Origin: Micromonospora antibiotica
GTDB taxonomy: Bacteria; Actinomycetota; Actinomycetes; Mycobacteriales; Micromonosporaceae
Reading direction: 5' to 3'
NCBI RefSeq assembly: GCF_017599305.1
Contig: NZ_JAGFWR010000001.1
Location: forward strand, 186,001-250,000
Length of the DNA stretch: 64,000 nt
Within the stretch, counting starts at the first letter, position 1; every line of letters starts with the position of its first letter. Shown piece by piece: positions 48,280 to 55,994 of the stretch. Position numbers and translations under genes: made by a program. Under the pieces are notes generated by a model. That model was not told the DNA's origin and did not search any database. It saw nothing but the letters and a program-made list of their open reading frames with translations.

Positions 48280-49524
48280 GTGGATCCGGTCCGCAACCCG
48301 TACGCCCCGGGCGCCGGTCAGCGCCCGCCCGAGCTCGCCGGGCGGGGGCGGGAGCTGGACGTCTTCGACGTGGTGCTGGAACGGATCGCCCGGGGACGCC
48401 CCGAGCGCAGCCTGATGCTCACCGGCCTGCGCGGCGTCGGCAAGACCGTCCTGCTCAACACCCTGCGCTCCCAGGCGATCAACCAGCTCTGGGGCACCGG
48501 CAAGATCGAGGCCCGACCGGAGCAGTCGCTGCGTCGACCGATCGCCGCCGCGCTGCACATGGCGGTCCGCGAACTCGCCCCCCGGCACCGGGCACCGGAG
48601 CGGATCGACGCCTTCCTCGGCGTACTCAAGGCGTTTGCGCAGCGCAGCGCACCGACCACCGGGCGGGCCGGTGCGGCCCCCCGGCTGCGTGACCGGTGGC
48701 AGCCCGGCATCGACGTGCCGGCCAGCAGCGGCCGGGCCGACTCCGGGGACATCGAGATCGACCTGGTGGAGTTGCTCACCGACGCGGCGGCGGTCGCCGG
48801 GGACGTGGGCACCGGTATCGCCGTCTTCATCGACGAGATGCAGGATCTCGGTGCGGAGGACGTGTCGGCGCTCTGTGCGGCCTGCCACGAGTTGTCCCAG
48901 CTCGGCGCACCCTTGATCGTGGTCGGCGCGGGCCTGCCGCACCTGCCGGCGGTGCTCAGCGCCGCCAAGTCGTACTCGGAGCGGCTCTTCCGTTACCTGC
49001 GGATCGACCGGCTGGACCGGATCGCCGCCGACCAGGCACTGTGCGCGCCGGCCGGGCGGGAACAGGTGGAGTACGAGCAGAAGGCCCTCGACCTGCTCTA
49101 CGAGTCGTCCGGCGGCTACCCGTACTTCGTCCAGGCGTACGGGAAGGCGACCTGGGACCATGCGCCCCGTTCCCCGATCACCGACGCGGACGTCCGGGTC
49201 GCCGCCCCGGAGGCGGAGGCGGAGCTGGCGGTCGGTTTCTTCGGTTCCCGGTTCGAGCGGGCCACCCCTGCCGAGCGCGAGTACATGCGGGCGATGGCGA
49301 CCCTGTCCCAGGTGGCGGGCGAGGCCGACGGCGGTGGTCGGGACGACATGGACGCCGCCGTGCCGACCGCCGAGATCGCCCGTGCGCTGGGGCGCAAGCC
49401 GGCGAGTCTCTCCCCGGCCAGGGACGCGCTGATCAAGAAGGGTCTGATCTATTCGGGGGAACGCGGCACGGTCGCCTTCACCGTCCCGCACTTCGGCCGC
49501 TACCTGCGTACCCAGCCGACCTGA
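48280..49524 (+). CDS. AAA ATPase with C-terminal winged helix
   Basis: A 414-residue protein. PVRNPYAPGAGQRPPELAGR, then a P-loop LMLTGLRGVGKTVLLNTL and Walker B IAVFIDEMQDL. LIVVGAGLPHLP and RLFRYLRIDRLD follow. The C-terminal part (ERATPAEREYMRAMATLSQV; IARALGRKPASLSPARDALIKKGLI) looks like a winged helix. The overall layout resembles archaeal-type ATPases of the Orc1/Cdc6-like or STAND-linked AAA_16 group. It may bind DNA or act in regulation; the function is unknown. GTG 48280 was chosen from the TACTGT box 7 nt upstream. Confidence 0.8.
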   Translation: MDPVRNPYAPGAGQRPPELAGRGRELDVFDVVLERIARGRPERSLMLTGLRGVGKTVLLNTLRSQAINQLWGTGKIEARPEQSLRRPIAAALHMAVRELAPRHRAPERIDAFLGVLKAFAQRSAPTTGRAGAAPRLRDRWQPGIDVPASSGRADSGDIEIDLVELLTDAAAVAGDVGTGIAVFIDEMQDLGAEDVSALCAACHELSQLGAPLIVVGAGLPHLPAVLSAAKSYSERLFRYLRIDRLDRIAADQALCAPAGREQVEYEQKALDLLYESSGGYPYFVQAYGKATWDHAPRSPITDADVRVAAPEAEAELAVGFFGSRFERATPAEREYMRAMATLSQVAGEADGGGRDDMDAAVPTAEIARALGRKPASLSPARDALIKKGLIYSGERGTVAFTVPHFGRYLRTQPT

Positions 49525-49525
49525 T

Positions 49526-49580
49526 CGGCACCGGCCACGGGGCGACCGGACCCGCCGGACGGCCGGCACCGGCCACGGGG
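49526..49580. repeat. 17-bp direct repeat after the AAA ATPase gene
   Basis: CGGCACCGGCCACGGGG occurs at 49526 and 49564, just after the stop codon at 49522-49524. The gap is similar in composition. Confidence 0.7.
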
Positions 49581-49588
49581 GTCGGGGG

Positions 49589-50134
49589 TCAGACCCGGGA
49601 CCAGGGGGGTGGGAAGACCACCTCGCCGCGCGGGGGTGGTGGCGCGTCGCTGGTCTCCGGCGGCAGCACCAGCGCCTGCCACGGCTCTCCCAGCCCCGAC
49701 CAGGGGCTGACCAGCCCCATCCGGTCGGCCCGGGTGAAGCCGAACCGCCGGTAGTACGCCGGGTCGCCGAGGACCACCACCAGCCGCTCGCCCAGCTCGG
49801 TGGCGGCCTCCAGCGCGGCCTGCACCACCGCCGTGCCGTGCCCGACCCGTTGCCGGTGCGGGGCCACCGCCACCGGCCCGAGCACCAGCGCCGGGGCGCG
49901 TTCCCGGTCGGCCTCGACCCGGACCCGGGTGAGCAGCGCGTACCCGACCACCTCGCCGCCGTACTCGGCGACCATCGCCAGCTCCGGCAGCCACGCCGCA
50001 CTGCCGCGCAGCTCGTCGACGAGCGCGACCTCACCGGGGGTGGTGCGGTCGGGGCGGGCGAAGGCGGCAGCCAGCACCCGACGGATCGGGCCGGCGTCGG
50101 CCGGGCCCTCAGGACGCAACCGCAGGGTCGTCAC
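49589..50134 (-). CDS. GNAT-family N-acetyltransferase
   Basis: A 181-residue acetyltransferase. LRLRPEGPADAGPIRRVLAA at the start; VLGPVAVAPHRQRVGHGTAV is the acetyl-CoA-binding motif A, although its usual R-x-x-G-x-G is RVGHGT; VVVLGDPAYYRRFGFTRADR is motif B of the YhbS-like group. Substrate unknown. TAACGT lies 7 nt before the GTG start. Convergent with the AAA ATPase gene. Confidence 0.88.
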   Translation of the reverse strand: MTTLRLRPEGPADAGPIRRVLAAAFARPDRTTPGEVALVDELRGSAAWLPELAMVAEYGGEVVGYALLTRVRVEADRERAPALVLGPVAVAPHRQRVGHGTAVVQAALEAATELGERLVVVLGDPAYYRRFGFTRADRMGLVSPWSGLGEPWQALVLPPETSDAPPPPRGEVVFPPPWSRV

Positions 50135-50141
50135 CGGCGCG

Positions 50142-50147
50142 ACGTTA
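50142..50147 (-). promoter_or_regulatory. Leaderless -10 box of the GNAT gene
   Basis: TAACGT on the minus strand ends 7 nt before GTG 50134. Confidence 0.5.
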
Positions 50148-50315
50148 CCGGTCGTGGCAGGTCCATCAGCGACGGTCGCCCGGTTCGGCGTGGCGTGTCA
50201 TCGGTGCGGTACGGCCCGGAACAGCGGCGCGACCCGCTTCGGGCGACGGCACGCAGAGCGCTCCGGATCGGCCGTTGCCCGGATAGCAGGGGTCCAAACG
50301 GGGTATGACTGAGCA

Positions 50316-50861
50316 ATGAAACCCGTGCGCTCCCTCGCCCGTGTCATGTTGAGCGGCATCTTCGTGGTCAGCGGCGCCCGCAACTTCCAAAACCCCCAGC
50401 GGCTCGTGCCGGCTGCCCGGCCGGTCACCGACCGGGTCGCTCCGCTGATCCAGCGGGCCGCGCCGCAGCTCCCCACGGACCCCGAGACGCTGATCCGCGC
50501 CAACGCCGCCGTGCAGCTCGCCGCCGGCCTGATGCTGGCCACCGGGAAGTTCACCCGGCCGGCCGCACTGGTCCTGGCCGGCACGCTGGTGCCCACCACC
50601 GCCGCCGGTCACCCGTTCTGGGACAACGACGATCCGACGACGCGGAACAACAACCAGGTGCACTTCCTGAAGAACCTCGGGCTCTTCGGTGGTCTGCTGC
50701 TCGCCGCAGCCGACACCGAGGGCAAGCCGGGCCTACGCTGGCGGGCCGGTCACCGCATCGGCCACTCTCGACGGTCGGTCGGTCGCGCGGTGCGCACCGC
50801 CCGGCGGGAGGCCCGGATCGCCGTCCGGTCGGCCGCCGCCGCCCGCCGGCTTCCCGGCTGA
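50316..50861 (+). CDS. DoxX-family membrane protein
   Basis: A 181-residue protein with four membrane segments. MLSGIFVVSGARNFQNPQRL, NAAVQLAAGLMLATGKFTRP, ALVLAGTLVPTTAAGHPFW and FLKNLGLFGGLLLAAADT are DoxX landmarks. The C-terminal 45 residues are Arg/Ala-rich. DoxX proteins have been linked to redox stress complexes in mycobacteria; here the role is unknown. Confidence 0.88.
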   Translation: MKPVRSLARVMLSGIFVVSGARNFQNPQRLVPAARPVTDRVAPLIQRAAPQLPTDPETLIRANAAVQLAAGLMLATGKFTRPAALVLAGTLVPTTAAGHPFWDNDDPTTRNNNQVHFLKNLGLFGGLLLAAADTEGKPGLRWRAGHRIGHSRRSVGRAVRTARREARIAVRSAAAARRLPG

Positions 50862-50993
50862 CCTGCATCGATTCGGCCACCACCCCCCGTAAGGCCGCGA
50901 ATTACCTGAACCACCCGACACCCGTTAACGCGGTGGAAATGTCAAAAACTGGTGTGGGATCGGACACGGTCGGATAACGCGGGAGGCAGCAAC

Positions 50994-52505
50994 GTGAGGC
51001 GCCGTTCTAGGCTCCCTACCGGACCTGGACGGGTAGGACGACCTTGGTATGGGGGTGGCCACGCCATGCCGACGACCGTCGGTAGACGGGCGGACCGCCT
51101 CGCCCCAGTCCGTCGCGCAACGCGTGGGATCGATCGTAGGACAGTCGTACGGGTCGGCATCGTGGCCGCCGTCGCCTATGCCGCATGGCTCGCCATCGGT
51201 GCTTTCGGGCGGCCGTACAACTTCTTCGACATGAAGATCTACCACGGCGCGGTGGTGTGGTGGGCGAGCGGGCACGAGTTGTACGAGTTCATCGCGCCCA
51301 CCACCACGCTGGGTTTCACCTACCCGCCCTTCGCCGCGCTGGCCATGCTGCCGATGGCGATGCTGCCGATCGAGGCGGCCGGCTGGATCAACGCGGCCGG
51401 CAGCATCGCCGCGCTGGCGGTGATCCTCGCCGCGCTGCTGCGCCCGATCGTCGACCGGCTCGGCTGGCCGCTCTGGTACTCCGTGGCCATCGCCACCCCG
51501 ATGGCCACCGCCCTCGAACCGGTCCGGGAGACCCTGGGGTACGGGCAGGTCAACCTGCTCCTTTTCGCGTTGATCATGGCGGACCTGGTGGGTCTACGCT
51601 GGCGTTCCCGGCGGGGCACCCACGGACGCGGCACCGACGGCCCGTTCCTGCGGCTGCTCTACAGCGGGTCCTGGGCGGGCATGGGCATCGGCCTGGCCAC
51701 CGCCGTCAAGCTCACCCCGGCGCTGTTCATCGTCTACCTGCTGGTCACCCGGCAGTGGCGGGTCGCCGCCACCGCCGTCGGCACCATCATCGGCGTCACC
51801 CTGGGCAGCTTCGCGCTGGTCGGCACCGAGTCGCGGGCCTACTTCGGCGGGGTGCTGTGGCAGACCGAGCGGGTCGGGGCCGCCGACATGACGCCCAACC
51901 AGTCGCTGGCCGGCCTGCTGGCCCGGCTCTACGACTCGATCGAGACGCCCGGTCTGCTCTGGTTGGCGTTCTCGGTGCTGATCCTGGCCGTCGGGTTGTC
52001 CCGGGCCGCCAACGCCCGCGCCGACGGCGACGAGCTGACCGCGTTCACCCTGGTCGGGCTGACCGCCAACGTGATCAGCCCGATCTCCTGGTCGCACCAC
52101 CTGGTCTGGGTCATCCCGGCGGTCGTCGTGCTCGCCGACGCCGCCGTACGCCGCCGTGAGGCGAGTCGGGGGCTGTCGGTGCGTACCGGCCCGCAGTCGT
52201 TCGGCGGGCCACCCGGGGTGAGTGGGCTGCGCCCGCCGATCTGGTACCCGACGCTGACCGGGTTGCGGCACGGGGTCGCGGCGCTCGGGTTGTACCTGCT
52301 CTTCGTGATCTCGCCGATCTGGCCGTACGAGCACAAGCTGCCCGAGGTGTCCCACTACCAGAACGGCCTGTTCGGCGCGCTCATGGAGAACTCGCTCGCG
52401 TTGGCGCTGATCGTGCTGGTCGCCGCCCTGCCGTGGCGGCCCGGTGCCGAGCCCGCCTTCTATCCCGACCGGTCGGCCCGTGTCACCACGGCCGGTCGCC
52501 GCTGA
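50994..52505 (+). CDS. GT87 (DUF2029) polyprenyl-phosphate mannose-type glycosyltransferase
   Basis: A 503-residue integral membrane protein with about ten helices, GT-C fold. The first periplasmic loop has FDMKIYHGAVVWWASGHELY, and the early segment GFTYPPFAALAMLPMAMLPI is typical of GT87. GYGQVNLLLFALIMAD and MGIGLATAVKLTPALFIVYL also match. GT87 enzymes of actinobacteria transfer mannose from a lipid carrier to phosphatidylinositol mannosides or lipoglycans. The exact acceptor is not known. GTG 50994 was chosen because GGGAGG lies 9-14 nt upstream. Confidence 0.85.
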   Translation: MRRRSRLPTGPGRVGRPWYGGGHAMPTTVGRRADRLAPVRRATRGIDRRTVVRVGIVAAVAYAAWLAIGAFGRPYNFFDMKIYHGAVVWWASGHELYEFIAPTTTLGFTYPPFAALAMLPMAMLPIEAAGWINAAGSIAALAVILAALLRPIVDRLGWPLWYSVAIATPMATALEPVRETLGYGQVNLLLFALIMADLVGLRWRSRRGTHGRGTDGPFLRLLYSGSWAGMGIGLATAVKLTPALFIVYLLVTRQWRVAATAVGTIIGVTLGSFALVGTESRAYFGGVLWQTERVGAADMTPNQSLAGLLARLYDSIETPGLLWLAFSVLILAVGLSRAANARADGDELTAFTLVGLTANVISPISWSHHLVWVIPAVVVLADAAVRRREASRGLSVRTGPQSFGGPPGVSGLRPPIWYPTLTGLRHGVAALGLYLLFVISPIWPYEHKLPEVSHYQNGLFGALMENSLALALIVLVAALPWRPGAEPAFYPDRSARVTTAGRR

Positions 52506-52571
52506 CCCCGCCCGGCCCGCGCCACCACGGTCGGCCGACCCCGGCCGGCCCGGTGGGGCACGACGCCACGG

Positions 52572-53006
52572 TCAGGGGCAGTTGACCCACTCCTCGGTGC
52601 CGTCGGCGAAGACCTGCCGTTTCCAGATCGGCAGCCGCGCCTTCACCTCGTCGACCAGCCGGGCGCAGGCCGCGAAGGCCGCCGCCCGGTGTGCCGTGCT
52701 GACCGCCGCCACCAGCGCCACGTCCCCGATGTCGAGCCGACCGATGCGGTGCGACACGGCCACCGCGTAGACGTCGGGGTCGGCGGCGATCTCGGCGGCC
52801 ACCGCGCGCAGCGTCTCGACGGCGCTCGGGTGGCCCTCGTATTCCAGCAGGGTGACCGGTCGGCCGTGGTCGTGGTCGCGGACCACGCCCTGGAAGGAGA
52901 CGACCGCGCCGGCCCGGCGGTCGGCGACCGCCGCCTCGTGCGCGGCCAGGTCCAGCGGCTGGTCGGTGACCGCGAGCAGGGCCGTGGTGGGGTCGGCCGT
53001 CACCAC
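52572..53006 (-). CDS. moaE: Molybdopterin synthase catalytic subunit MoaE
   Basis: A 144-residue protein. AGAVVSFQGVVRDHDHGRPV, LEYEGHPSAVETLRAVAAEI, AVSHRIGRLDIGDVALVAAV, and the active-site Lys region EVKARLPIWKRQVFADGTEE. With MoaD it forms molybdopterin synthase. The start overlaps moeA by 7 bp. Last gene of the moaC-mogA-moeA-moaE group. Confidence 0.95.
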   Translation of the reverse strand: MVTADPTTALLAVTDQPLDLAAHEAAVADRRAGAVVSFQGVVRDHDHGRPVTLLEYEGHPSAVETLRAVAAEIAADPDVYAVAVSHRIGRLDIGDVALVAAVSTAHRAAAFAACARLVDEVKARLPIWKRQVFADGTEEWVNCP

Positions 53007-54301
53007 GTGCGCTCCCCGGGCAGCAACGGCAGCGGTACGACGGGCACCCGGGCCCCGACCTCGCCGGAGGTGCCCGGCCGGATCACCGCGAACCCGTCCG
53101 CGCCGGCCAGCCCCCGCAGCATCGCCGAGCCGACGTGCCGGACCGGGTGGGCGGTGCCGGCGGCCCGGTCCAGCCGGACCAGGGCCAGGTGGGTGTAGTC
53201 GCCCCGGCCGGGCACCGGCCCGGCGAGGGTGGCGTACGGCAGTGCCGGCAGCACCCGGCCCTGGAGCCCGGCGAGCAGCGGCGCGACCAGCGACACCAGG
53301 GCGACGATCGCGGACTGCGGATTGCCGGGCAACCCGGCCACGAAACGGACCCGTCCGTCGTCGTCGACCAGCCGGGCCAGCAGCATCGGGAAGCCGGGCC
53401 GGACGGCGACGGTGTTGACCACGTGGTCGGCGCCGAGCGCCTCCAACGTGGGGTGCAGGTGGTCGACCGGGCCGTGCATGGTGCCGCCGGTGGTGCAGAC
53501 CAGGTCGGCCACGGCCAGCGCCCCGCGCAGGGCGGCCACGTGGGCGGGCAGGGTGTCCGCCACCGGGCCGACCACGTCGGAGGGCCGCACCTGGCAGCCG
53601 TAGCGGCGCAACCAGGACGGCACGGCGGGACCGAGCGCGTCGCGGACCCGGCCCGACCCGGGCGGACCGGCGGTGAGCAGTTCGTCGCCGAAGACCAGCA
53701 GCGCGGCCCGGGGCTGACGGCGGACCCGGAGCTGGTCGTGCCCGCAGGAGGCGGCCAGCCCGATCAGCGCGGGGTCGACCGGGGTGCCGGCCGGCAGCAG
53801 CTCCTCACCGGCCACCGCCTCCTCGCCCGGCTCCCGCCACTCCGGGTTCGGGCGCGGCGTGCCGGTCACCCGCCCGTCCGGGGTACGACCCGAGTCCTCG
53901 ATGCGCAGGATGGCGGTCGTGCCGGCGGGGACCATCGCGCCGGTGGCGATCTCGACGGTGGTGCCGTCGGCGGTCAACCCGGCCGGGGTGTGCCCGGCGA
54001 GTACCCGCCCCACGACGTCCCACGGGCCGGTGCCGCGCACCGCCCAGCCGTCGACGCTGGAGGTGGGGAAGGCCGGCAGGTCGGTCCGGGTGGTCAACGG
54101 TTCGGCCAGGGTGTGCCCGTCGGCGTCGGCCAGCGCCCGGTTGACGGCGGGCAGGGCGGCGGCCAGGCCGACCGCGTAGACCCGGGAGCGGGCCTCCTCC
54201 CATCCGGCCGGCGGCGGCGCGGCGACCTGGGCCGCGGTGGCGGCGGTTTCCGTGCTCACCGGGGGCCTCCGTTCGGACGGGACGCGGGGCTCCGCGTTCA
54301 C
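53000..54301 (-). CDS. moeA: Molybdopterin molybdotransferase MoeA
   Basis: A 433-residue enzyme inserting molybdate into adenylylated molybdopterin. Domains: TDLPAFPTSSVDGWAVRG near the start, EIATGAMVPAGTTAILRIED, RPRAALLVFGDELLTAGPPG, DLVCTTGGTMHGPVDHLHPT, FVAGLPGNPQSAIVALVSLV (active site), and the C-terminal domain. GTG 54301 follows a TAGGCT box by 7 nt; GTG 54259 with GGAGG 6 nt upstream is an alternative giving 419 residues. It lies 36 bp after mogA and overlaps moaE. Confidence 0.94.
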   Translation of the reverse strand: MNAEPRVPSERRPPVSTETAATAAQVAAPPPAGWEEARSRVYAVGLAAALPAVNRALADADGHTLAEPLTTRTDLPAFPTSSVDGWAVRGTGPWDVVGRVLAGHTPAGLTADGTTVEIATGAMVPAGTTAILRIEDSGRTPDGRVTGTPRPNPEWREPGEEAVAGEELLPAGTPVDPALIGLAASCGHDQLRVRRQPRAALLVFGDELLTAGPPGSGRVRDALGPAVPSWLRRYGCQVRPSDVVGPVADTLPAHVAALRGALAVADLVCTTGGTMHGPVDHLHPTLEALGADHVVNTVAVRPGFPMLLARLVDDDGRVRFVAGLPGNPQSAIVALVSLVAPLLAGLQGRVLPALPYATLAGPVPGRGDYTHLALVRLDRAAGTAHPVRHVGSAMLRGLAGADGFAVIRPGTSGEVGARVPVVPLPLLPGERTW

Positions 54302-54308
54302 CCCCGCG

Positions 54309-54314
54309 AGCCTA
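54309..54314 (-). promoter_or_regulatory. Leaderless -10 box of moeA
   Basis: TAGGCT on the minus strand ends 7 nt before GTG 54301, inside the mogA-moeA gap, giving moeA its own promoter within the operon. Confidence 0.5.
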
Positions 54315-54337
54315 TCGCCGCCGGGGCGGCCGTGCGG

Positions 54338-54808
54338 TCAGTGGTCGCCGCCGCGCAACTGGTCGACCGCGTGGGCGAGGATCGGCCCCAGCACGGCCAG
54401 ACCGTCCTTCGCACCGCCCCGCGAGCCGGGCAGGTTGACCACCAGCATCCGGCCCAGCACCCCGGCCAACCCCCGGGACAGCGCCGAGGTGGGCACCCGG
54501 TCCCGGCTGTGTGCGCGGATCGCCTCGGCGATGCCGGGGATCTCGTGGTCGAGCAGCGCCCGGGTCACCTCCGGGGTCCGGTCGGTGGGGGTGATGCCGG
54601 TGCCGCCGCTGGTCAGCACGACGTCGATCCCGTCGGTGTGGGCGGCACGCAGTGCCTCGCCGACCGGTTCGCCGTCGGGCACCACCACCGGTTCGTCGAC
54701 CTGGCAGCCCAGCTCGCGCAGGCCGGTGACGAGCAGCGGGCCGCTGGTGTCGGCGTACACCCCGGCGGCGGCCCGGTTGGACGCCACGATCACCCGGGCC
54801 CGGATCAC
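54338..54808 (-). CDS. mog: Molybdopterin adenylyltransferase MogA/MoaB
   Basis: A 156-residue protein. ARVIVASNRAAAGVYADTSG at the start; VVLTSGGTGITPTDRTPEVT is the molybdopterin-binding signature; GILE-type GLAGVLGRMLVVNLPGSRGG AKDGL near the end. It adenylylates molybdopterin before metal insertion by MoeA. GTG 54808 overlaps the moaC stop by 4 bp (GTGA). Confidence 0.93.
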   Translation of the reverse strand: MIRARVIVASNRAAAGVYADTSGPLLVTGLRELGCQVDEPVVVPDGEPVGEALRAAHTDGIDVVLTSGGTGITPTDRTPEVTRALLDHEIPGIAEAIRAHSRDRVPTSALSRGLAGVLGRMLVVNLPGSRGGAKDGLAVLGPILAHAVDQLRGGDH

Positions 54809-55296
54809 GGCCGGTCCTGGGGGCGGACCCACTCGCCGGTCTTGCCGCCGGTCTTGCGCAGCACCCGGACGGCGTCCACGGTGGCGGCCGGGTCGACCGC
54901 CTTGACCATGTCGATCAGGGCCAGCCCGGCGACGGCGACCGCGGTCAGCGCCTCCATCTCCACCCCGGTCCGGTCGGCGGTGCGGGCGGTGGCGGTGATC
55001 TCGACGGTGTCGTCGGTGAGGCGCAGGTCGACGTCGACGCCGTGCAGGGCGATCGGGTGGCAGAGCGGGATCAGGTCGGGGGTGCGTTTGGCGCCCATGA
55101 TGCCGGCGAGCCGGCCGACGGCCAGCGCGTCACCCTTGGGCAGCCCGTCGCGCCGCAGCAGGTCCACCACCTCGGCGGTGGTGTGCAGCCGGCCGGCGGC
55201 CACGGCGACCCGGCCGGACACCGGCTTGGCGGAGACGTCGACCATGCGGGCCGCGCCCGCGGCGTCGACGTGGCTGAGCTGCGCGGGATCGGTCAC
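54805..55296 (-). CDS. moaC: Cyclic pyranopterin monophosphate synthase MoaC
   Basis: A 163-residue protein. LSHVDAAGAARMVDVSAKPV, GDALAVGRLAGIMGAKRTPD, LIPLCHPIALHGVDVDLRL, TGVEMEALTAVAVAGLALID, MVKAVDPAATVDAVRVLRKT. It converts the MoaA product to cyclic pyranopterin monophosphate. Lead gene of the group; GTG 55296 is 7 nt after a TAGGCT box. Substrate-binding His and Glu residues are present in LCHPI and GVEMEALT. Confidence 0.96.
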   Translation of the reverse strand: MTDPAQLSHVDAAGAARMVDVSAKPVSGRVAVAAGRLHTTAEVVDLLRRDGLPKGDALAVGRLAGIMGAKRTPDLIPLCHPIALHGVDVDLRLTDDTVEITATARTADRTGVEMEALTAVAVAGLALIDMVKAVDPAATVDAVRVLRKTGGKTGEWVRPQDRP

Positions 55297-55303
55297 GTCC
55301 GCG

Positions 55304-55309
55304 AGCCTA
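55304..55309 (-). promoter_or_regulatory. Leaderless -10 box of moaC
   Basis: TAGGCT on the minus strand ends 7 nt before GTG 55296. Confidence 0.55.
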
Positions 55310-55732
55310 GCGGGCGGGTCCGACCGGGGGGTACGTCCCATTCACCCCGGGCGGTGGGGATCAAGCGGGTCGACGCCGTACGGGATGATTCGTGATCGAT
55401 AGTTCACCGTCGATTTCATCGGTCGCCACTAATACGTTCTCGGGTCGGCGGGAGAGCGGGAAACGTCATCGCACGAGAGATCGGACACCCCGTCGTCACG
55501 GGCGAGAAACCCAACGTCGCGTCGCGACCGCGAATCGCCACCGGGCCACTTCGTCGGCACTGGCACCAGCGCGCCCACACGACTACGCTGCGTTCCGCAA
55601 TCGGGTGATCCGTCGCACTCACCCGCCGGTCACCGCACAGTTGCTCCAACCAGCGACCCTCACCCGATGTCGCAAACCCCGCCGCTGCACCATTATCTAG
55701 CGTTAACGAGAACGGTCAGGAGCACTCAGCAC

Positions 55733-55752
55733 TCCGTTTCCCCTTGGAAACG
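55733..55752. promoter_or_regulatory. 8-bp hairpin in the A/T-rich pocket
   Basis: CCGTTTCC and GGAAACGG, perfect arms around CCTT. Operator or terminator-like element. Confidence 0.4.
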
Positions 55753-55831
55753 GAAAGTCACCAACCTGCACTCAATTCTCACCTATCGCTCATAGTTACA
55801 TTTATACCTCCAAAATCGTCCTAACCGCCCT

Positions 55832-55837
55832 TAGGCT
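55832..55837 (+). promoter_or_regulatory. -10 box of the GGDEF-EAL transcript
   Basis: TAGGCT about 160 bp upstream of the GGDEF-EAL start, predicting transcription from about 55844 with a long leader, unlike most genes here. Confidence 0.45.
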
Positions 55838-55852
55838 GTCCCCTGTCAGATC

Positions 55853-55868
55853 CCGACCGGAAGGTCGG
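55853..55868 (+). ncRNA. Leader hairpin with GNRA loop
   Basis: CCGACC-GGAA-GGTCGG, a perfect 6-bp stem with a GNRA tetraloop, at the start of the predicted leader. Flanking CCCCTG (55840) and CAGGGG (55879) could pair around it and cover the ribosome site of the 7-codon ORF. Possible structured leader; no known riboswitch class recognised. Confidence 0.3.
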
Positions 55869-55895
55869 ACACGGCGACCAGGGGAGGCGAAAGCG

Positions 55896-55919
55896 ATGTC
55901 CGCACACGAGTGGCTCTGA
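55896..55919 (+). CDS. Seven-residue leader peptide MSAHEWL (putative)
   Basis: ATG at 55896 with GGGGAGG 8 nt upstream, an excellent ribosome site, encodes M-S-A-H-E-W-L and stops with TGA. The main GGDEF-EAL start lies 75 bp further on. The strong site followed by a tiny ORF suggests a translated leader or a regulatory uORF. It could also be chance. Confidence 0.35.
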   Translation: MSAHEWL

Positions 55920-55994
55920 ACGATTGTGGTGGTGGCGTGACCCCACGTAGCCTTGGCCTCTGCTCAGCGACACGGAGTGGTTGTCGAGGACACG

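Larger units (their letters stand above)
55297..55994. other. Long lower-GC intergenic region before the GGDEF-EAL gene
   Basis: About 700 bp. The first half (to about 55680) has mixed sequence with no credible gene; one 100-codon open frame has poor codon use. 55690-55850 is clearly A/T-richer (for instance TCATAGTTACATTTATACC) and contains a CCGTTTCC-CCTT-GGAAACGG hairpin at 55733-55752. A TAGGCT box (55832), a GNRA-capped hairpin (55853-55868) and a 7-codon ORF (55896-55919) follow. It looks like a regulatory leader for the cyclic-di-GMP gene. Confidence 0.55.

Noticed and set aside
55392..55700. 102-codon open frame in the long intergenic region
   Set aside because: Arg/Thr/Ser-rich with poor third-position GC bias, no ribosome site and no recognisable fold.
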